From Brucella haematophila (GTDB lineage Bacteria; Pseudomonadota; Alphaproteobacteria; Rhizobiales; Rhizobiaceae): a stretch of 64,000 bases of DNA. The position numbers were made by a program, and so were the translations under genes. The stretch covers positions 1 through 64,000 of the forward strand of contig NZ_VCPE01000019.1 of assembly GCF_005938105.1 (NCBI RefSeq). The letters are read 5' to 3'. The notes under the pieces were generated by a model that made no database searches, was not told where the DNA came from, and saw nothing but the letters and a program-made list of their open reading frames with translations. Shown here piece by piece: positions 27,078 through 36,347 of this stretch (positions are counted from its first letter, which is position 1; each line of letters starts with the position of its first letter).

Positions 27078-28249
27078 CGGTACTTTCCGCCAAGAGCACG
27101 CGCTCCGTTTTGCTCATCGCCCCGCTTTTGATCTTCATTGCGCTGTTCTTCCTGTGGCCGCTCGGCGTGATGATGAAACAGGCAATTTCTGACACGGCGG
27201 TGTTGCGTGTTTTGCCGCAAACGGCAGAAGCGGTCGGCGCATGGGACGGTCAATCCGGCCCGACATCGGAGATGAAACAGGCGCTGGTTGCCGATCTCAA
27301 GACCTCTACCGATCAGCAGGCGGTTGGCGATATGGTGCGGCGCTTGAACAGCGCCCAGTCGGGCTTTCGCACGCTGATGAGCAAGACGATCTCGGCCATT
27401 GAGAAGGGCGATCCCGCGCTTGATCTGGAGGCGGTAGATAAACGCTGGAGCCAGCCTCAATATTGGCGCGCAATTGCCAATGCCCTGTCCCCCACCACGG
27501 ATCGCAATCTATTGGCCGCTGTGGATATGGAACGCGACAGTTCCGGCGAGATTGTTTCCATGGCGCCGGGCACATCGGCCAATCGCGCCATCATGCTGCG
27601 CACCTTCTGGATCGCCGCGCTGGTCACATTAGCCTGCGCCGCTATCGGCTATCCTTATGCGGTGTTGCTGGCTTCCGCCACGGGCTGGGTGAAAAGCGCC
27701 TTGTTTGCAGCCGTGCTGCTTCCGCTCTGGACATCGCTTCTGGTGCGCACGGCGGCTTGGTTCATTCTGTTGCAGGATAAGGGGTTGATCAACGACACGT
27801 TGACCTGGCTCGGGCTTACGAACGGGCCGTTGCCGCTGATCTTCAACCGGACCGGCGTGATCATCGCCATGACGCATGTGCTTTTGCCGTTCATGGTTCT
27901 GCCGATTTACAGCGTGCTGGTGTCCATCCCGAATAATCTGATGCCTGCCGCCGCTTCGCTGGGCGCGCCGCCATGGCGCGCATTCCTGCGGGTTCTGCTG
28001 CCGCTCAGTATGCGTGGAATTCTGTCCGGCATGTTGCTCGTCTTCATGAGTGCGATTGGTTATTACATCACACCGGCGCTGATCGGCGGTCCGAGCGACC
28101 AGATGATCAGCTCGATCATCGCCTATTATGCAACCGGCTCGGCCAATTGGGGCATGGCGGGCGCATTGGGCATGGTGCTGCTGGTCGTGTGTCTGGTGCT
28201 TTACGCGGTCTATGGTCGCCTGACCAACGAAAAGCCGGGGAGGGCATGA
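27074..28249 (+). CDS. ABC transporter permease 1, PotB type
   Basis: The 391-residue membrane protein is translated from the ATG overlapping the ATPase stop. After the first helix (LLIAPLLIFIALFFLWPLG) comes a long periplasmic insertion of about 130 residues. The core permease helices and the EAA-like loop (AAASLGAPPWRAFLRVLLPL) follow. The long loop accounts for its size compared with usual 280-300-residue PotB proteins. It overlaps the second permease by 4 nt. Confidence 0.88.
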   Translation: MTVLSAKSTRSVLLIAPLLIFIALFFLWPLGVMMKQAISDTAVLRVLPQTAEAVGAWDGQSGPTSEMKQALVADLKTSTDQQAVGDMVRRLNSAQSGFRTLMSKTISAIEKGDPALDLEAVDKRWSQPQYWRAIANALSPTTDRNLLAAVDMERDSSGEIVSMAPGTSANRAIMLRTFWIAALVTLACAAIGYPYAVLLASATGWVKSALFAAVLLPLWTSLLVRTAAWFILLQDKGLINDTLTWLGLTNGPLPLIFNRTGVIIAMTHVLLPFMVLPIYSVLVSIPNNLMPAAASLGAPPWRAFLRVLLPLSMRGILSGMLLVFMSAIGYYITPALIGGPSDQMISSIIAYYATGSANWGMAGALGMVLLVVCLVLYAVYGRLTNEKPGRA

Positions 28250-29031
28250 CCATGGGGCGCTCTGTCAAAATCATCTTCGGCGTTGCCGCGGTCATTTTTC
28301 TTGTCGCGCCGTTGTTTGCCATCCTGCCGCTGGCATTCACCTCAAGCGTGTTTCTCACCTATCCCGTGCCCAGCTGGTCGATGCGCTGGTTCGAAGAGCT
28401 GGCAACGGCTGATGCCTGGCGACGCGCCATCGTCAACAGCCTGATCATCGGCACGGGCACGATGGCGCTGGCGACGGTGCTCGGAACCATGGCGGCGCTT
28501 GGCCTGCGCAATCGGGCGCTGTTTCTGTCGGGTCCGATCCGCACGCTGTTTCTGCTGCCGATGGTCGTGCCTGCGGTGGTGATGGGCGTCGGCATGCAGT
28601 TGCTGTTTGTGCGGCTGGGGATTGCGAATTCCTATTTCGGGGTCATCGTCGCGCATACGGTGGTGTCGATCCCCTTTGTGATGGTGAGCGTCACCGGCGC
28701 GCTGGCAGGCATTGACCGGCGGGTGGAGCTGGCGGCGGAAAGCCTTGGCGCATCGCCGCTGACGGTGTTTCGCCGGGTGACCTTGCCGCTTGCCATGCCG
28801 GGCGTGGTTTCAGGTGCGGTGCTGGCTTTCGCCACGTCGCTGGACGAGGTGGTGCTGACGCTGTTCGTCGCCGGGCCAAACCAGCGAACGCTGGCGCGAC
28901 AGATGTTTTCCACGATCCGCGAAAACATCAGCCCGGCAATTGCCGCCGCAGCCTTTCTGTTTATCGCGGGAACCCTGATCCTCGGTCTGGCGGCCGTGCT
29001 GTTCAAAAGGAAAACACCGCGCACGGCTTGA
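28246..29031 (+). CDS. ABC transporter permease 2, PotC type
   Basis: The 261-residue protein starts at the ATG overlapping the first permease stop. It has six predicted helices and the EAA loop AAESLGASPLTVFRRVTLPL, as in PotC. It is the last of four tightly spaced transporter genes. Normal length and no missing motif are seen. Confidence 0.9.
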   Translation: MTMGRSVKIIFGVAAVIFLVAPLFAILPLAFTSSVFLTYPVPSWSMRWFEELATADAWRRAIVNSLIIGTGTMALATVLGTMAALGLRNRALFLSGPIRTLFLLPMVVPAVVMGVGMQLLFVRLGIANSYFGVIVAHTVVSIPFVMVSVTGALAGIDRRVELAAESLGASPLTVFRRVTLPLAMPGVVSGAVLAFATSLDEVVLTLFVAGPNQRTLARQMFSTIRENISPAIAAAAFLFIAGTLILGLAAVLFKRKTPRTA

Positions 29032-29106
29032 ACGAAATTTTCCAGCCGTGCTTTTGTGGAATGCATGAAATAGGGAACCTTTCATTGTGTGAGGGGTTTG
29101 AAATTC

Positions 29107-29877
29107 ATGCACTCTTCCAAAGCAGCTTCAGAAAGCCCCTCGCTTGCGGCGCTATCGACGGATAGTGCCGGATATGCGCTTTTCTTCGATATCGACGGAA
29201 CCTTGCTGGATCTGGCGCCGACGCCTGACAGTGTCGTGGTCGATCCAGCGCTTGTTGATGCTCTGGAAAAACTGCGCAAGCATTTGTACGGAGCCGTGGC
29301 GCTCGTGACTGGACGCCCGTTGGAATTTGTGGCGGAGCGCTTCCCTTCTTATTCCGGCGCTGTCGCGGCATTGCACGGAACCGAATTCCGCCTTCCATCG
29401 GGGCATGTCGAGATGCTCGAACCGGGCGCGCAATTCGAGCGCGCCAAGGACTTCATTCGCCAGACGCAGGCGGGCATTGCCGGTCTTCTGGTCGAGGATA
29501 AGGGCAATGCTATTGCCGTCCATTTCAGGGCAGCACCCGAGAAGGAAGATATCGCTCGTGAGTTGATCGACGCGGCGGAAAAACTGGCCGGTCCCGACTG
29601 GCGTGTGCAGGCGGGTAAATTCGTTTTCGAATTGCGATCACGCCACGGCGATAAGGGCGCCGCCTTGCGCCGTCTGATGCGGAGCGGGGCCTTTGCCGGT
29701 CGTCGTCCGATCGCTTTCGGCGACGATCTGACGGATGTGCCGATGCTGCGCGCTGCGATGGATATGGGCGGGTTGGGCGTTGCGGTCGGCGACGCGATCC
29801 GCGACCTGCCCGGGGAGACAATATCCTCTCCGGCGGCTGTTCGGGCATGGATCATCGCCATTGCAGGAAATAGCTAG
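29107..29877 (+). CDS. otsB: Trehalose-6-phosphate phosphatase OtsB
   Basis: The 256-residue HAD-family enzyme removes phosphate from trehalose-6-phosphate. HAD motif I is DIDGTLLDLAP, motif II is VTGRPLEF, and motif IV is GDDLTDVPML. The ATG at 29107 follows a GAGGGG site; a GTG 18 nt upstream is less likely. otsA follows in the same direction, with 120 nt of palindromic intergenic sequence between them, so the pair makes trehalose for osmotic protection. Confidence 0.93.
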   Translation: MHSSKAASESPSLAALSTDSAGYALFFDIDGTLLDLAPTPDSVVVDPALVDALEKLRKHLYGAVALVTGRPLEFVAERFPSYSGAVAALHGTEFRLPSGHVEMLEPGAQFERAKDFIRQTQAGIAGLLVEDKGNAIAVHFRAAPEKEDIARELIDAAEKLAGPDWRVQAGKFVFELRSRHGDKGAALRRLMRSGAFAGRRPIAFGDDLTDVPMLRAAMDMGGLGVAVGDAIRDLPGETISSPAAVRAWIIAIAGNS

Positions 29878-29925
29878 AGCGGTTCCGGTGAAAACGGAAT
29901 CGTGGAGCCGCTCTAGCTATTTGTT
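29871..29925 (+). terminator. Hairpin with T-rich tail between otsB and otsA
   Basis: TAGCTAGAGCGG (29871-29882) pairs perfectly over 12 bp with CCGCTCTAGCTA (29908-29919), and an ATTTGTTATT tail follows. The left arm includes the otsB stop codon. It could act as a terminator or attenuator, or be another copy of the dispersed GAGCGGTTCC palindrome. Confidence 0.55.
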
Positions 29926-29930
29926 ATTAC

Positions 29931-29974
29931 GCATTATCCTACGCAAAACCGCTACGCACTTTTGCTGGAAATGC
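29931..29974 (+). repeat. 44-nt dispersed intergenic repeat, copy 1
   Basis: This copy begins GCATTATCC, has a CGCAAAACCGCT centre and ends GCTGGAAATGC. It differs at about two positions from the copy at 44653-44696 (inverse orientation) and at three from the copy at 38710-38753. It lies between otsB and the otsA ribosome site. Confidence 0.75.
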
Positions 29975-29997
29975 TCTAACTTTGAGAGGAGAGTGGA

Positions 29998-31392
29998 GTG
30001 GGACGCCTTGTCGTGGTTTCCAACCGGGTGCCCTTGCCGGACAAGCAGGGGAAAGCACCGGCGGGAGGATTGGCCGTCGCCTTGCAGGCGGCTTTGAATG
30101 TGCGCGGCGGGGTCTGGTTTGGCTGGTCGGGTGAAACACTATCCGGCAGGCAGACACACCAGCTCGAAACAAAGCAGGTCGGGCCAATCAGCTATGCGCT
30201 GTTGAGCCTGCAAAAGAAAGATATCGACGAATATTACGCTGGCTTCGCCAACCGAATGTTGTGGCCGCTTTGTCATTACCGGCTGGACCTGATCGATTAT
30301 ACCCGCAAGGACATGGCGGGATATTTCCGCGTCAACCGGCTGTTCGCGCAGCAATTGCTGCCGCTGCTTGAGCCGGATGACATCATCTGGGTGCATGATT
30401 ATCACCTGATCCCGCTGGCCGAAGAGTTGCGGCGCTGCGGTGTGGAAAATCGCATTGGCTTTTTCATGCATATCCCTTGGCCGCCGGCTGATCTGCTTTT
30501 GACCTTGCCGGTGCATGAGGCGATCATTCGCGGCTTGACGGCCTATGATCTTGTCGGGTTCCAGACGGAAAACGACGTCGAGAATTTCATCGGCGGGTTG
30601 CGGCGCGAAAGGATCGGCAAGCAGATCGAACCCCGCCACTTCGAAGCATTCGGGCGCAGTTTCAGCGTGGACAGTTTCGGCATCGGTATCGAAACGGAGA
30701 TGTTTGCCGAGATCGCCAGCAAGACCCAGAACAGCCCATCCGTAAAACGCATGCGCGCCAGCATGAGCGGGCGCGATCTGATCATCGGCGTCGACAGGCT
30801 GGACTATTCCAAGGGGATTACCAATCGGCTCGAAGCTTTCGAGCATTTCATGAAAATAGATCCGGTCAATCGCGGCAATGTCACCTTTTTGCAGGTAACG
30901 CCGAAGTCGCGCACCGAGGTACCGGAATATAAGGCGATGCAGCGGGAGGTAGCGGAAATGGCCGGGCGCATCAATGGCTCCAATGCGACCTTCGACTGGA
31001 CGCCGATCCGCTATATCAACCGGTCTCTCAACCGCGATGTTCTGGCCGGGCTTTATCGCCTGTCAAAGGTGGGGCTGGTCACGCCGCTGCGTGATGGCAT
31101 GAACCTCGTGGCGAAGGAATATGTCGCGGCGCAAGACCCGGATGATCCGGGTGTGCTTGTGCTCTCACGCTTTGCAGGTGCTGCGCAGGAACTGGACGGC
31201 GCGGTGCTGGTCAATCCCTATGACACGGAAGCGGTGGCCTATGCGATAGCGCGTGCGCTCTCTATGCCGCTGGAGGAGCGGCAGGAGCGCTTTAACGGCA
31301 TGATGGATTTTCTGAAAACCCACGACGTCACACGATGGTGCGACGATTTTCTGGCGCGGCTTGCGCCCGAAACAGGCGCAAGCTGTCCTTGA
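29998..31392 (+). CDS. otsA: Trehalose-6-phosphate synthase OtsA
   Basis: The 464-residue glycosyltransferase joins UDP-glucose and glucose-6-phosphate. It begins with GTG at 29998 after a GAGAGGAGAG site. Typical motifs are VVVSNRVPLP and GGLAVAL near the N-terminus (donor loop), VHDYHLIPL, and DGMNLVAKEYVAAQ near the C-terminus. The length is normal. Its stop lies 3 nt from the convergent GatZ-like gene. Confidence 0.95.
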   Translation: MGRLVVVSNRVPLPDKQGKAPAGGLAVALQAALNVRGGVWFGWSGETLSGRQTHQLETKQVGPISYALLSLQKKDIDEYYAGFANRMLWPLCHYRLDLIDYTRKDMAGYFRVNRLFAQQLLPLLEPDDIIWVHDYHLIPLAEELRRCGVENRIGFFMHIPWPPADLLLTLPVHEAIIRGLTAYDLVGFQTENDVENFIGGLRRERIGKQIEPRHFEAFGRSFSVDSFGIGIETEMFAEIASKTQNSPSVKRMRASMSGRDLIIGVDRLDYSKGITNRLEAFEHFMKIDPVNRGNVTFLQVTPKSRTEVPEYKAMQREVAEMAGRINGSNATFDWTPIRYINRSLNRDVLAGLYRLSKVGLVTPLRDGMNLVAKEYVAAQDPDDPGVLVLSRFAGAAQELDGAVLVNPYDTEAVAYAIARALSMPLEERQERFNGMMDFLKTHDVTRWCDDFLARLAPETGASCP

Positions 31393-31395
31393 AAT

Positions 31396-32676
31396 TTAGG
31401 CTACAGCCTTGCCGTAAGTACGCACAACATTGCGGACGGCTTCCACCATCAGGGCGTGTGGTGTCGGTTCAACGTCACCGGAGGCAATCGCCGGATAAAG
31501 CGTGCCCAGATACTGGCTAATCAGCGTTTCCGGTATCTTGCGGCCTTCCAGACGCTTCAAAAGTGCGTCCACGGCAGCGGTTGCCACCGGGTGCGGCCAG
31601 TAATAGCGGATGCGGTCGCTATAGGAGAAATGGCGTTGCAAACGCAGTTCTTCCGCATCGCCATGGTAGTATTTTTCCCAGTTCTTCGGCTCGGCCAGAA
31701 GCAGTGCTTCCATCTTGCCGCGCAGGGTTTCTTCTTCCGGCAGCTTGTCGAGGAAAGCCGCAATCTGGTCGAGACCGTAAAGCGCCTCGCGCAGGGCAAA
31801 AGTCAGGCCGGGGCCGACTTTCAGAATGGCGAAGCCGTCGTGAACGAGATCGGAAAGCGCTTCCACCGGCTGATAATCGGTCGAGTGCGCTTCAAAGACG
31901 AATTGCGGCATTTCGCTGAGAACACCGCTCAGCGCCGTCGCCTTTTCGCTGTTGTAGAAGACCACATTCTCGTTGCCGAATTCGACGCCCGGCTGCACCA
32001 CAACGCCGATGGCGCGGGCAAAGGCGTCTTCCAGTCCGAGTGCCGCGAAAGCCTTGCGGTGAATGGCGACGGTTTCAACCGCCGCGCCCGGCTTGGTCAG
32101 TTCCAGCTCTTCGATTTCTTCCATCGCACCGCCGGGAATCGGTACTTCGGTGCCGATAATATAGACCGGCAGGTCGTATCCGGCTTCACGGGCCGCTGCT
32201 TCGGAAACCTTGGCCAGACGCGCGGCGCGCTCGGCGGTCACGGCATCAGGCAGTGCAACCGGTTCGCCAGCGCAACCCATCGACGTGTCGAGATGGATCT
32301 TGGTGAAGCCTGCGCGCACGAAGGCATCGATCATGACATCCGATTTCAGCAGGGCTTCTTCGGCAGGCAGATGCTTCCACGGGTTCGGACCGAGATGGTC
32401 GCCACCCAGAATGAGCCGCTTGGTGTCGAAGCCGACGCGAGCCGCGATGTCTTCCACAAAGCGGCGGAAGTCGGCAGGCGTCATGCCCGTATAGCCGCCG
32501 TCCTGATTGACCTGATTGCAGGTGGCCTCGATCAGCACGTCCGTGCTGGTCGCGATGCCTTCAAGAAGGGCGGCCTCAATCACCAGCGGATGCGCAGAGC
32601 AGATCGACGTGATGCCGCCGCGAGTTCCGCTGGCGTAACGGGCGGGAAGTGCGCTCAGAACGTTCGTGCTGCTCAT
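31396..32676 (-). CDS. GatZ/KbaZ-like tagatose-bisphosphate aldolase subunit family protein
   Basis: The 426-residue protein matches the GatZ/KbaZ family (ICSAHPLVIEAALLE, GGDHLGPNPWKHLP, DTSMGCAGEP). In enterobacteria this family is the non-catalytic or stabilising partner of the class II aldolase GatY/KbaY. No GatY-type gene is present in this cluster. It overlaps the PfkB-kinase gene by 4 nt and closes the sugar operon. It may act with an aldolase encoded elsewhere or work alone. Confidence 0.85.
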   Translation of the reverse strand: MSSTNVLSALPARYASGTRGGITSICSAHPLVIEAALLEGIATSTDVLIEATCNQVNQDGGYTGMTPADFRRFVEDIAARVGFDTKRLILGGDHLGPNPWKHLPAEEALLKSDVMIDAFVRAGFTKIHLDTSMGCAGEPVALPDAVTAERAARLAKVSEAAAREAGYDLPVYIIGTEVPIPGGAMEEIEELELTKPGAAVETVAIHRKAFAALGLEDAFARAIGVVVQPGVEFGNENVVFYNSEKATALSGVLSEMPQFVFEAHSTDYQPVEALSDLVHDGFAILKVGPGLTFALREALYGLDQIAAFLDKLPEEETLRGKMEALLLAEPKNWEKYYHGDAEELRLQRHFSYSDRIRYYWPHPVATAAVDALLKRLEGRKIPETLISQYLGTLYPAIASGDVEPTPHALMVEAVRNVVRTYGKAVA

Positions 32677-33620
32677 GCTGAAACTCCGTTTTTCTGAAGG
32701 AAGGCTTCAATTTCGGCCATGGTCGAGGTGCCCTCCATCGGACCTTTGACACCAACGGCCCGTGCGCCGGTGGCATTGGCGATGACAAGAGCTTCCTTCG
32801 GGGCCATGTCGCGCAGCCAGCAGGTGACGAATGCCGCGCCAAAACTGTCGCCTGCTCCGGTCGGGTCGATTTCATCGACCTTGAAAGCAGGTGCGAAAAC
32901 TTCGCCGGACTGGTCGAAATAGCTGGCGCCGTCAGCGCCGCGCTTGACCACTACGGCCTTGATACCGCGTGCTAGCAGTTCTTCCACAGCAGCCTTTTCC
33001 TCGGTCGCCTTGGTGAAGAGGAAGATTTCCGGGCCGCTTGGCATGAAAAGGTCGGTGTTTTCCAGCGCATGGGCCAGTGCCTGACGCATACCCGGCAACT
33101 CCAGCATTTCCTTGCGGATATTCGGGTCGAAGGACACTGTGCCGCCCTTCGCCTTGATGCGAATTGTTGCCTCGTGGATTGCCGAAACAATACCATCGGA
33201 GAACAGGGCCGAACCCATGATATGCAGGTGATCGGCGGTCTCGATCAGCTTTTCGGCTTCTGGTGTCAGGCCGATGGCGCTGCATGCGCTGTGCTTGATA
33301 TTGAAGATGAAATCGCGATTGCCATCCGGGCGATAACGCACGAAGGCGCTGCCGGTGGCGGCTGTCGGATGTACGCCAATGGCCGAAACATCCACGCCGT
33401 CTTTTTGCAGGCGCTCGACATTGAGTGCGCCGAAATCGTCATTGCCGACTGCACTGACCATGCCGCAAGGCTGACCCATTTTGGCCGCCTGATCGATGAA
33501 GATCGCAGGCGCGCCGGAAGCGAACGGGCCGATCAACGGGATGGCAGACTTGAAACCGTTGCCGGTTTCCACGGCCATGATCTCGACGACGATTTCGCCG
33601 ATGGTGATGATCTTTTTCAT
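32673..33620 (-). CDS. PfkB-family sugar kinase (tagatose-kinase-like)
   Basis: From the ATG at 33620 the protein has 315 residues. The ribokinase-fold signatures are an early glycine-rich GPFASGAPAIFIDQAAKMG and the C-terminal DPTGAGDSFGAAF with the catalytic Asp. A GTG 9 nt upstream is an alternative start. Context (ribose-type ABC importer upstream, GatZ-like protein downstream) suggests phosphorylation of a ketohexose such as tagatose. The exact sugar is inference. Confidence 0.85.
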   Translation of the reverse strand: MKKIITIGEIVVEIMAVETGNGFKSAIPLIGPFASGAPAIFIDQAAKMGQPCGMVSAVGNDDFGALNVERLQKDGVDVSAIGVHPTAATGSAFVRYRPDGNRDFIFNIKHSACSAIGLTPEAEKLIETADHLHIMGSALFSDGIVSAIHEATIRIKAKGGTVSFDPNIRKEMLELPGMRQALAHALENTDLFMPSGPEIFLFTKATEEKAAVEELLARGIKAVVVKRGADGASYFDQSGEVFAPAFKVDEIDPTGAGDSFGAAFVTCWLRDMAPKEALVIANATGARAVGVKGPMEGTSTMAEIEAFLQKNGVSA

Positions 33621-33634
33621 AAGCTGCACCGCGA

Positions 33635-34630
33635 TTACGTACGAACGGATTTCGAGCGCACATCGAGCCAGACCGCGACCAGAATGACCACGCCCTTGAC
33701 GATGAGCTGATAGAAGTAAGGCACCGACAGCATGTTCATGCCGTTATTGATGACACCGATGATAAGCGCGCCGAGAATGGTGCCGACCATGGTGCCGACG
33801 CCGCCAGCAAGCGAGGTGCCGCCCAGCACGACCGCCGCAATGGCGTCGAGTTCGTAGCCCATGCCCGCATTGGTCTGTGCCGAGGACAGACGCGACGACA
33901 GGAGAATGCCGCTGATCGCAGCCATGACGCCTGAAAGCATGAAGACGATGATCTTGATGCGGTCGACACGGATGCCCGAATAGATCGCCGCTTCCTTATT
34001 GCCGCCCGACAGATAGATGCGGCGGCCAAAAACGGTCTTCGACAGCAGGATATAGTTGAAGATGAACAGGACACCGACAATCCAGATGATGATGGGCAGT
34101 CCGAGCCAGTTTTCCGAACCAATGGCGAGCCATGTGTCGTTTTCGATGATTTCAGGTGCGCCATTGGTCGGCAGGCTGACCATGCCGCGATAGATGCCCA
34201 TCGTTGCAACGGTCACGATGAAGGATGGCAGCATCAGCTTTGCCGAAAGCACACCATTCAGCCCACCCATGATGGCGCCCGCCGCGAGCGTAAAAACGAC
34301 AGTCGGCACGAAGCCGAAGCCCATGGCAAAGGCTTGCGCCGCCACCATGCCGGAAACCGCAATGATCGAACCGATAGACAGGTCGATTTCGCCGAGCAGG
34401 ATCACATAGGTCATGCCATAGGCGGCAACGGCAATCACCGCCACCTGCTGCATGATGTTCATGAAGTTGTTGAAGGCGAGAAAGCGCGGGTTCAACACCG
34501 CGAAGACCACGCAGAGCACGGCCAGCGAGATGATGATGCCGCCATATTGGCGGATCAGCGGGGAGCTGAAAAGCGAACGGCGGACTTCCGCGTCCACGGC
34601 TTTCTTCTGGAGATTTTGTACGTTGCTCAT
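33635..34630 (-). CDS. Ribose-type ABC transporter permease
   Basis: The 331-residue membrane protein of the RbsC/BPD_transp_2 family has about eight to ten helices and the motif GEIDLSIGSIIAVSGM. It also has the characteristic LGGTSLAGGVGTMVGTILGA near the C-terminus. Its ATG overlaps the ATPase stop by 4 nt. It forms the channel for the importer encoded by the neighbouring ATPase and binding-protein genes. Confidence 0.92.
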   Translation of the reverse strand: MSNVQNLQKKAVDAEVRRSLFSSPLIRQYGGIIISLAVLCVVFAVLNPRFLAFNNFMNIMQQVAVIAVAAYGMTYVILLGEIDLSIGSIIAVSGMVAAQAFAMGFGFVPTVVFTLAAGAIMGGLNGVLSAKLMLPSFIVTVATMGIYRGMVSLPTNGAPEIIENDTWLAIGSENWLGLPIIIWIVGVLFIFNYILLSKTVFGRRIYLSGGNKEAAIYSGIRVDRIKIIVFMLSGVMAAISGILLSSRLSSAQTNAGMGYELDAIAAVVLGGTSLAGGVGTMVGTILGALIIGVINNGMNMLSVPYFYQLIVKGVVILVAVWLDVRSKSVRT

Positions 34631-36171
34631 ATGTGCATTCCTGCTGCGTAGCTCATGACGGTTTCGGGCGTGAGGCCATCGGCATCGACAATGGCGACGA
34701 CATGCTTGTTATGCATGACGGCCACACGGTCGCTGAGACCCAGCACTTCCGGCAATTCGGAGGAAACCATCAGGATCGCCGCGCCATTGGCGGCAAGTTC
34801 ACGGATGATGCGATAGATTTCAAATTTCGCGCCAACGTCGACGCCGCGCGTCGGCTCGTCGAGAATGAGAATGCGCGGCTTTGTTTGCAGCCACTTTGCC
34901 AGCACGATCTTCTGCTGGTTGCCGCCGCTGAGCGATCCGGCAACCGTGTCAATGGATGCTGTCTTGATGGCAAGGCGCAGCACTTCCGCCCTGGCGGCGG
35001 AGCGCTCCGCGCTGGAACGCATCAGGCCGAAAGGCCCGGCCAGCTGTCCAAGCCCAACCATGTTGATGTTGCGCTCAACGCTATGCGGAAGAACAAGACC
35101 TTCTTCCTTGCGGTTCTCGGTCACGAAAGCAATGCCGTTGCGAATGGCATCGGTCGGTGAGGAAAGGGTGATGACCTCGCCATCGAGCCGGATTTCGCCC
35201 GTTGGACGCAGCATCCCGAACAGCGCCTTCATCACATCCGAACGGCCAGAACCGACCAACCCGAACAGCCCGAGAACTTCGCCCGGCTTCACATCGATGG
35301 TGACGTCATGGAATTTGCCCGGCACGGAGAGGTTCTTCGTCGCCAGAATCGGCGGAACATTTTCCGAGGGACGCGGCGCTTCACGTGGCGGGTAGATATC
35401 GTTCATCTCGCGACCGACCATCAGCGCGATCAGACGGTCGATGCTGGTTTCCCTCTTTTCGGCGGTCGTGACATATTCGCCATCGCGGACAACCGTAATG
35501 TCGTCGGAAAGCCGCATGATTTCTTCCATGCGGTGCGAAATATAGATGACGGCAGTGCCCTTCGCTTTCAGCCGCTCGATGATCGAAAACAGGATTTCCG
35601 CTTCGCTGTCGGACAGCGACGAGGTCGGCTCATCCAGAATGACGACGTCAGCAGGCTGGCTCAATCCCTTGGCGATTTCGACGAGCTGGCGCTGGGCAAT
35701 CGAAAGATCGCCGACCTTGGCGCGCGGATCGACCGGAAGTCCGAGATCGGCAACAAGTCTGGTCGCTTCCGCGTTCAGCTCGCGCTCGCGGATGAAGCCG
35801 AAGCGGCTTGGCTCGTGGTTCGCAAAAATATTCTCGGCAACAGTCAGGTTGCGGGAGAGGCTCAATTCCTGAAAAACGATGGCGATGCCGCTGGCGCGCG
35901 CGTCGCGCGGGTTCTTCGGCGCATAGGTCGCGCCCTTGAGCAGAATGGTGCCGGAGGTTGGCTTGAACACGCCGGCCAGAATCTTCATCAGCGTGGACTT
36001 GCCGGCTCCGTTTTCGCCGAGCAGCGTATGCACGCGACCACGACGCACGGTCAGGTTCATGCGCTTCAGCGCGATGACCGGGCCGAAAGACTTCGCGACA
36101 TCGCGAATTTCCAGAACCGTATCTGCTGCCGTCTTCTGTTCGGATTTGGTGGCTGTCACAGGATCTGTCAC
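34627..36171 (-). CDS. Ribose-type ABC transporter ATPase (double domain)
   Basis: From the GTG at 36171 (GGAGG site 8 nt upstream) the protein has 514 residues. The first domain has Walker A LLGENGAGKSTLMK and Walker B VVILDEPTSSL; its signature is the degenerate LSIAQRQL. The second domain has LSGGNQQK and ILILDEPTRG, with a degenerate GLVGSGRSD Walker A, as in RbsA/MglA. A GTG at 36210 would add 13 residues. It energises the sugar uptake system. Confidence 0.92.
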   Translation of the reverse strand: MTDPVTATKSEQKTAADTVLEIRDVAKSFGPVIALKRMNLTVRRGRVHTLLGENGAGKSTLMKILAGVFKPTSGTILLKGATYAPKNPRDARASGIAIVFQELSLSRNLTVAENIFANHEPSRFGFIRERELNAEATRLVADLGLPVDPRAKVGDLSIAQRQLVEIAKGLSQPADVVILDEPTSSLSDSEAEILFSIIERLKAKGTAVIYISHRMEEIMRLSDDITVVRDGEYVTTAEKRETSIDRLIALMVGREMNDIYPPREAPRPSENVPPILATKNLSVPGKFHDVTIDVKPGEVLGLFGLVGSGRSDVMKALFGMLRPTGEIRLDGEVITLSSPTDAIRNGIAFVTENRKEEGLVLPHSVERNINMVGLGQLAGPFGLMRSSAERSAARAEVLRLAIKTASIDTVAGSLSGGNQQKIVLAKWLQTKPRILILDEPTRGVDVGAKFEIYRIIRELAANGAAILMVSSELPEVLGLSDRVAVMHNKHVVAIVDADGLTPETVMSYAAGMHI

Positions 36172-36261
36172 TTTTGAGGCCTCCACGCTCCGTTTGCTAC
36201 AGTCCGTCACGAACCGGATGTTACCGGGTTCGCACAGTGCTGCTGTCTAAAGGGATGCGGT

Positions 36262-36335
36262 GGCGGCTCGGAAAGGGGAGGCTTTCCTGGCCGCCACACG
36301 CTGAAAGGAAACAGCGACTGGGAGGAGTGTCGCTG
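36262..36335 (-). promoter_or_regulatory. Paired hairpins between binding-protein and ATPase genes
   Basis: On the minus strand two stems follow the binding-protein gene: CAGCGAC/GTCGCTG (36335-36312), then GGCGGC/GCCGCC with inner GGAAAG/CTTTCC (36295-36262). Neither has a long T-tract. Such stems often protect the 3' end of the abundant binding-protein mRNA and lower expression of the distal transporter genes. Confidence 0.5.
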
Positions 36336-36347
36336 CTTCACGCGGTC

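Noticed and set aside
31456-32697. 413-codon plus-strand ORF over the GatZ-like gene
   Set aside because: It is antisense to a recognised family, with no ribosome site or domain of its own.
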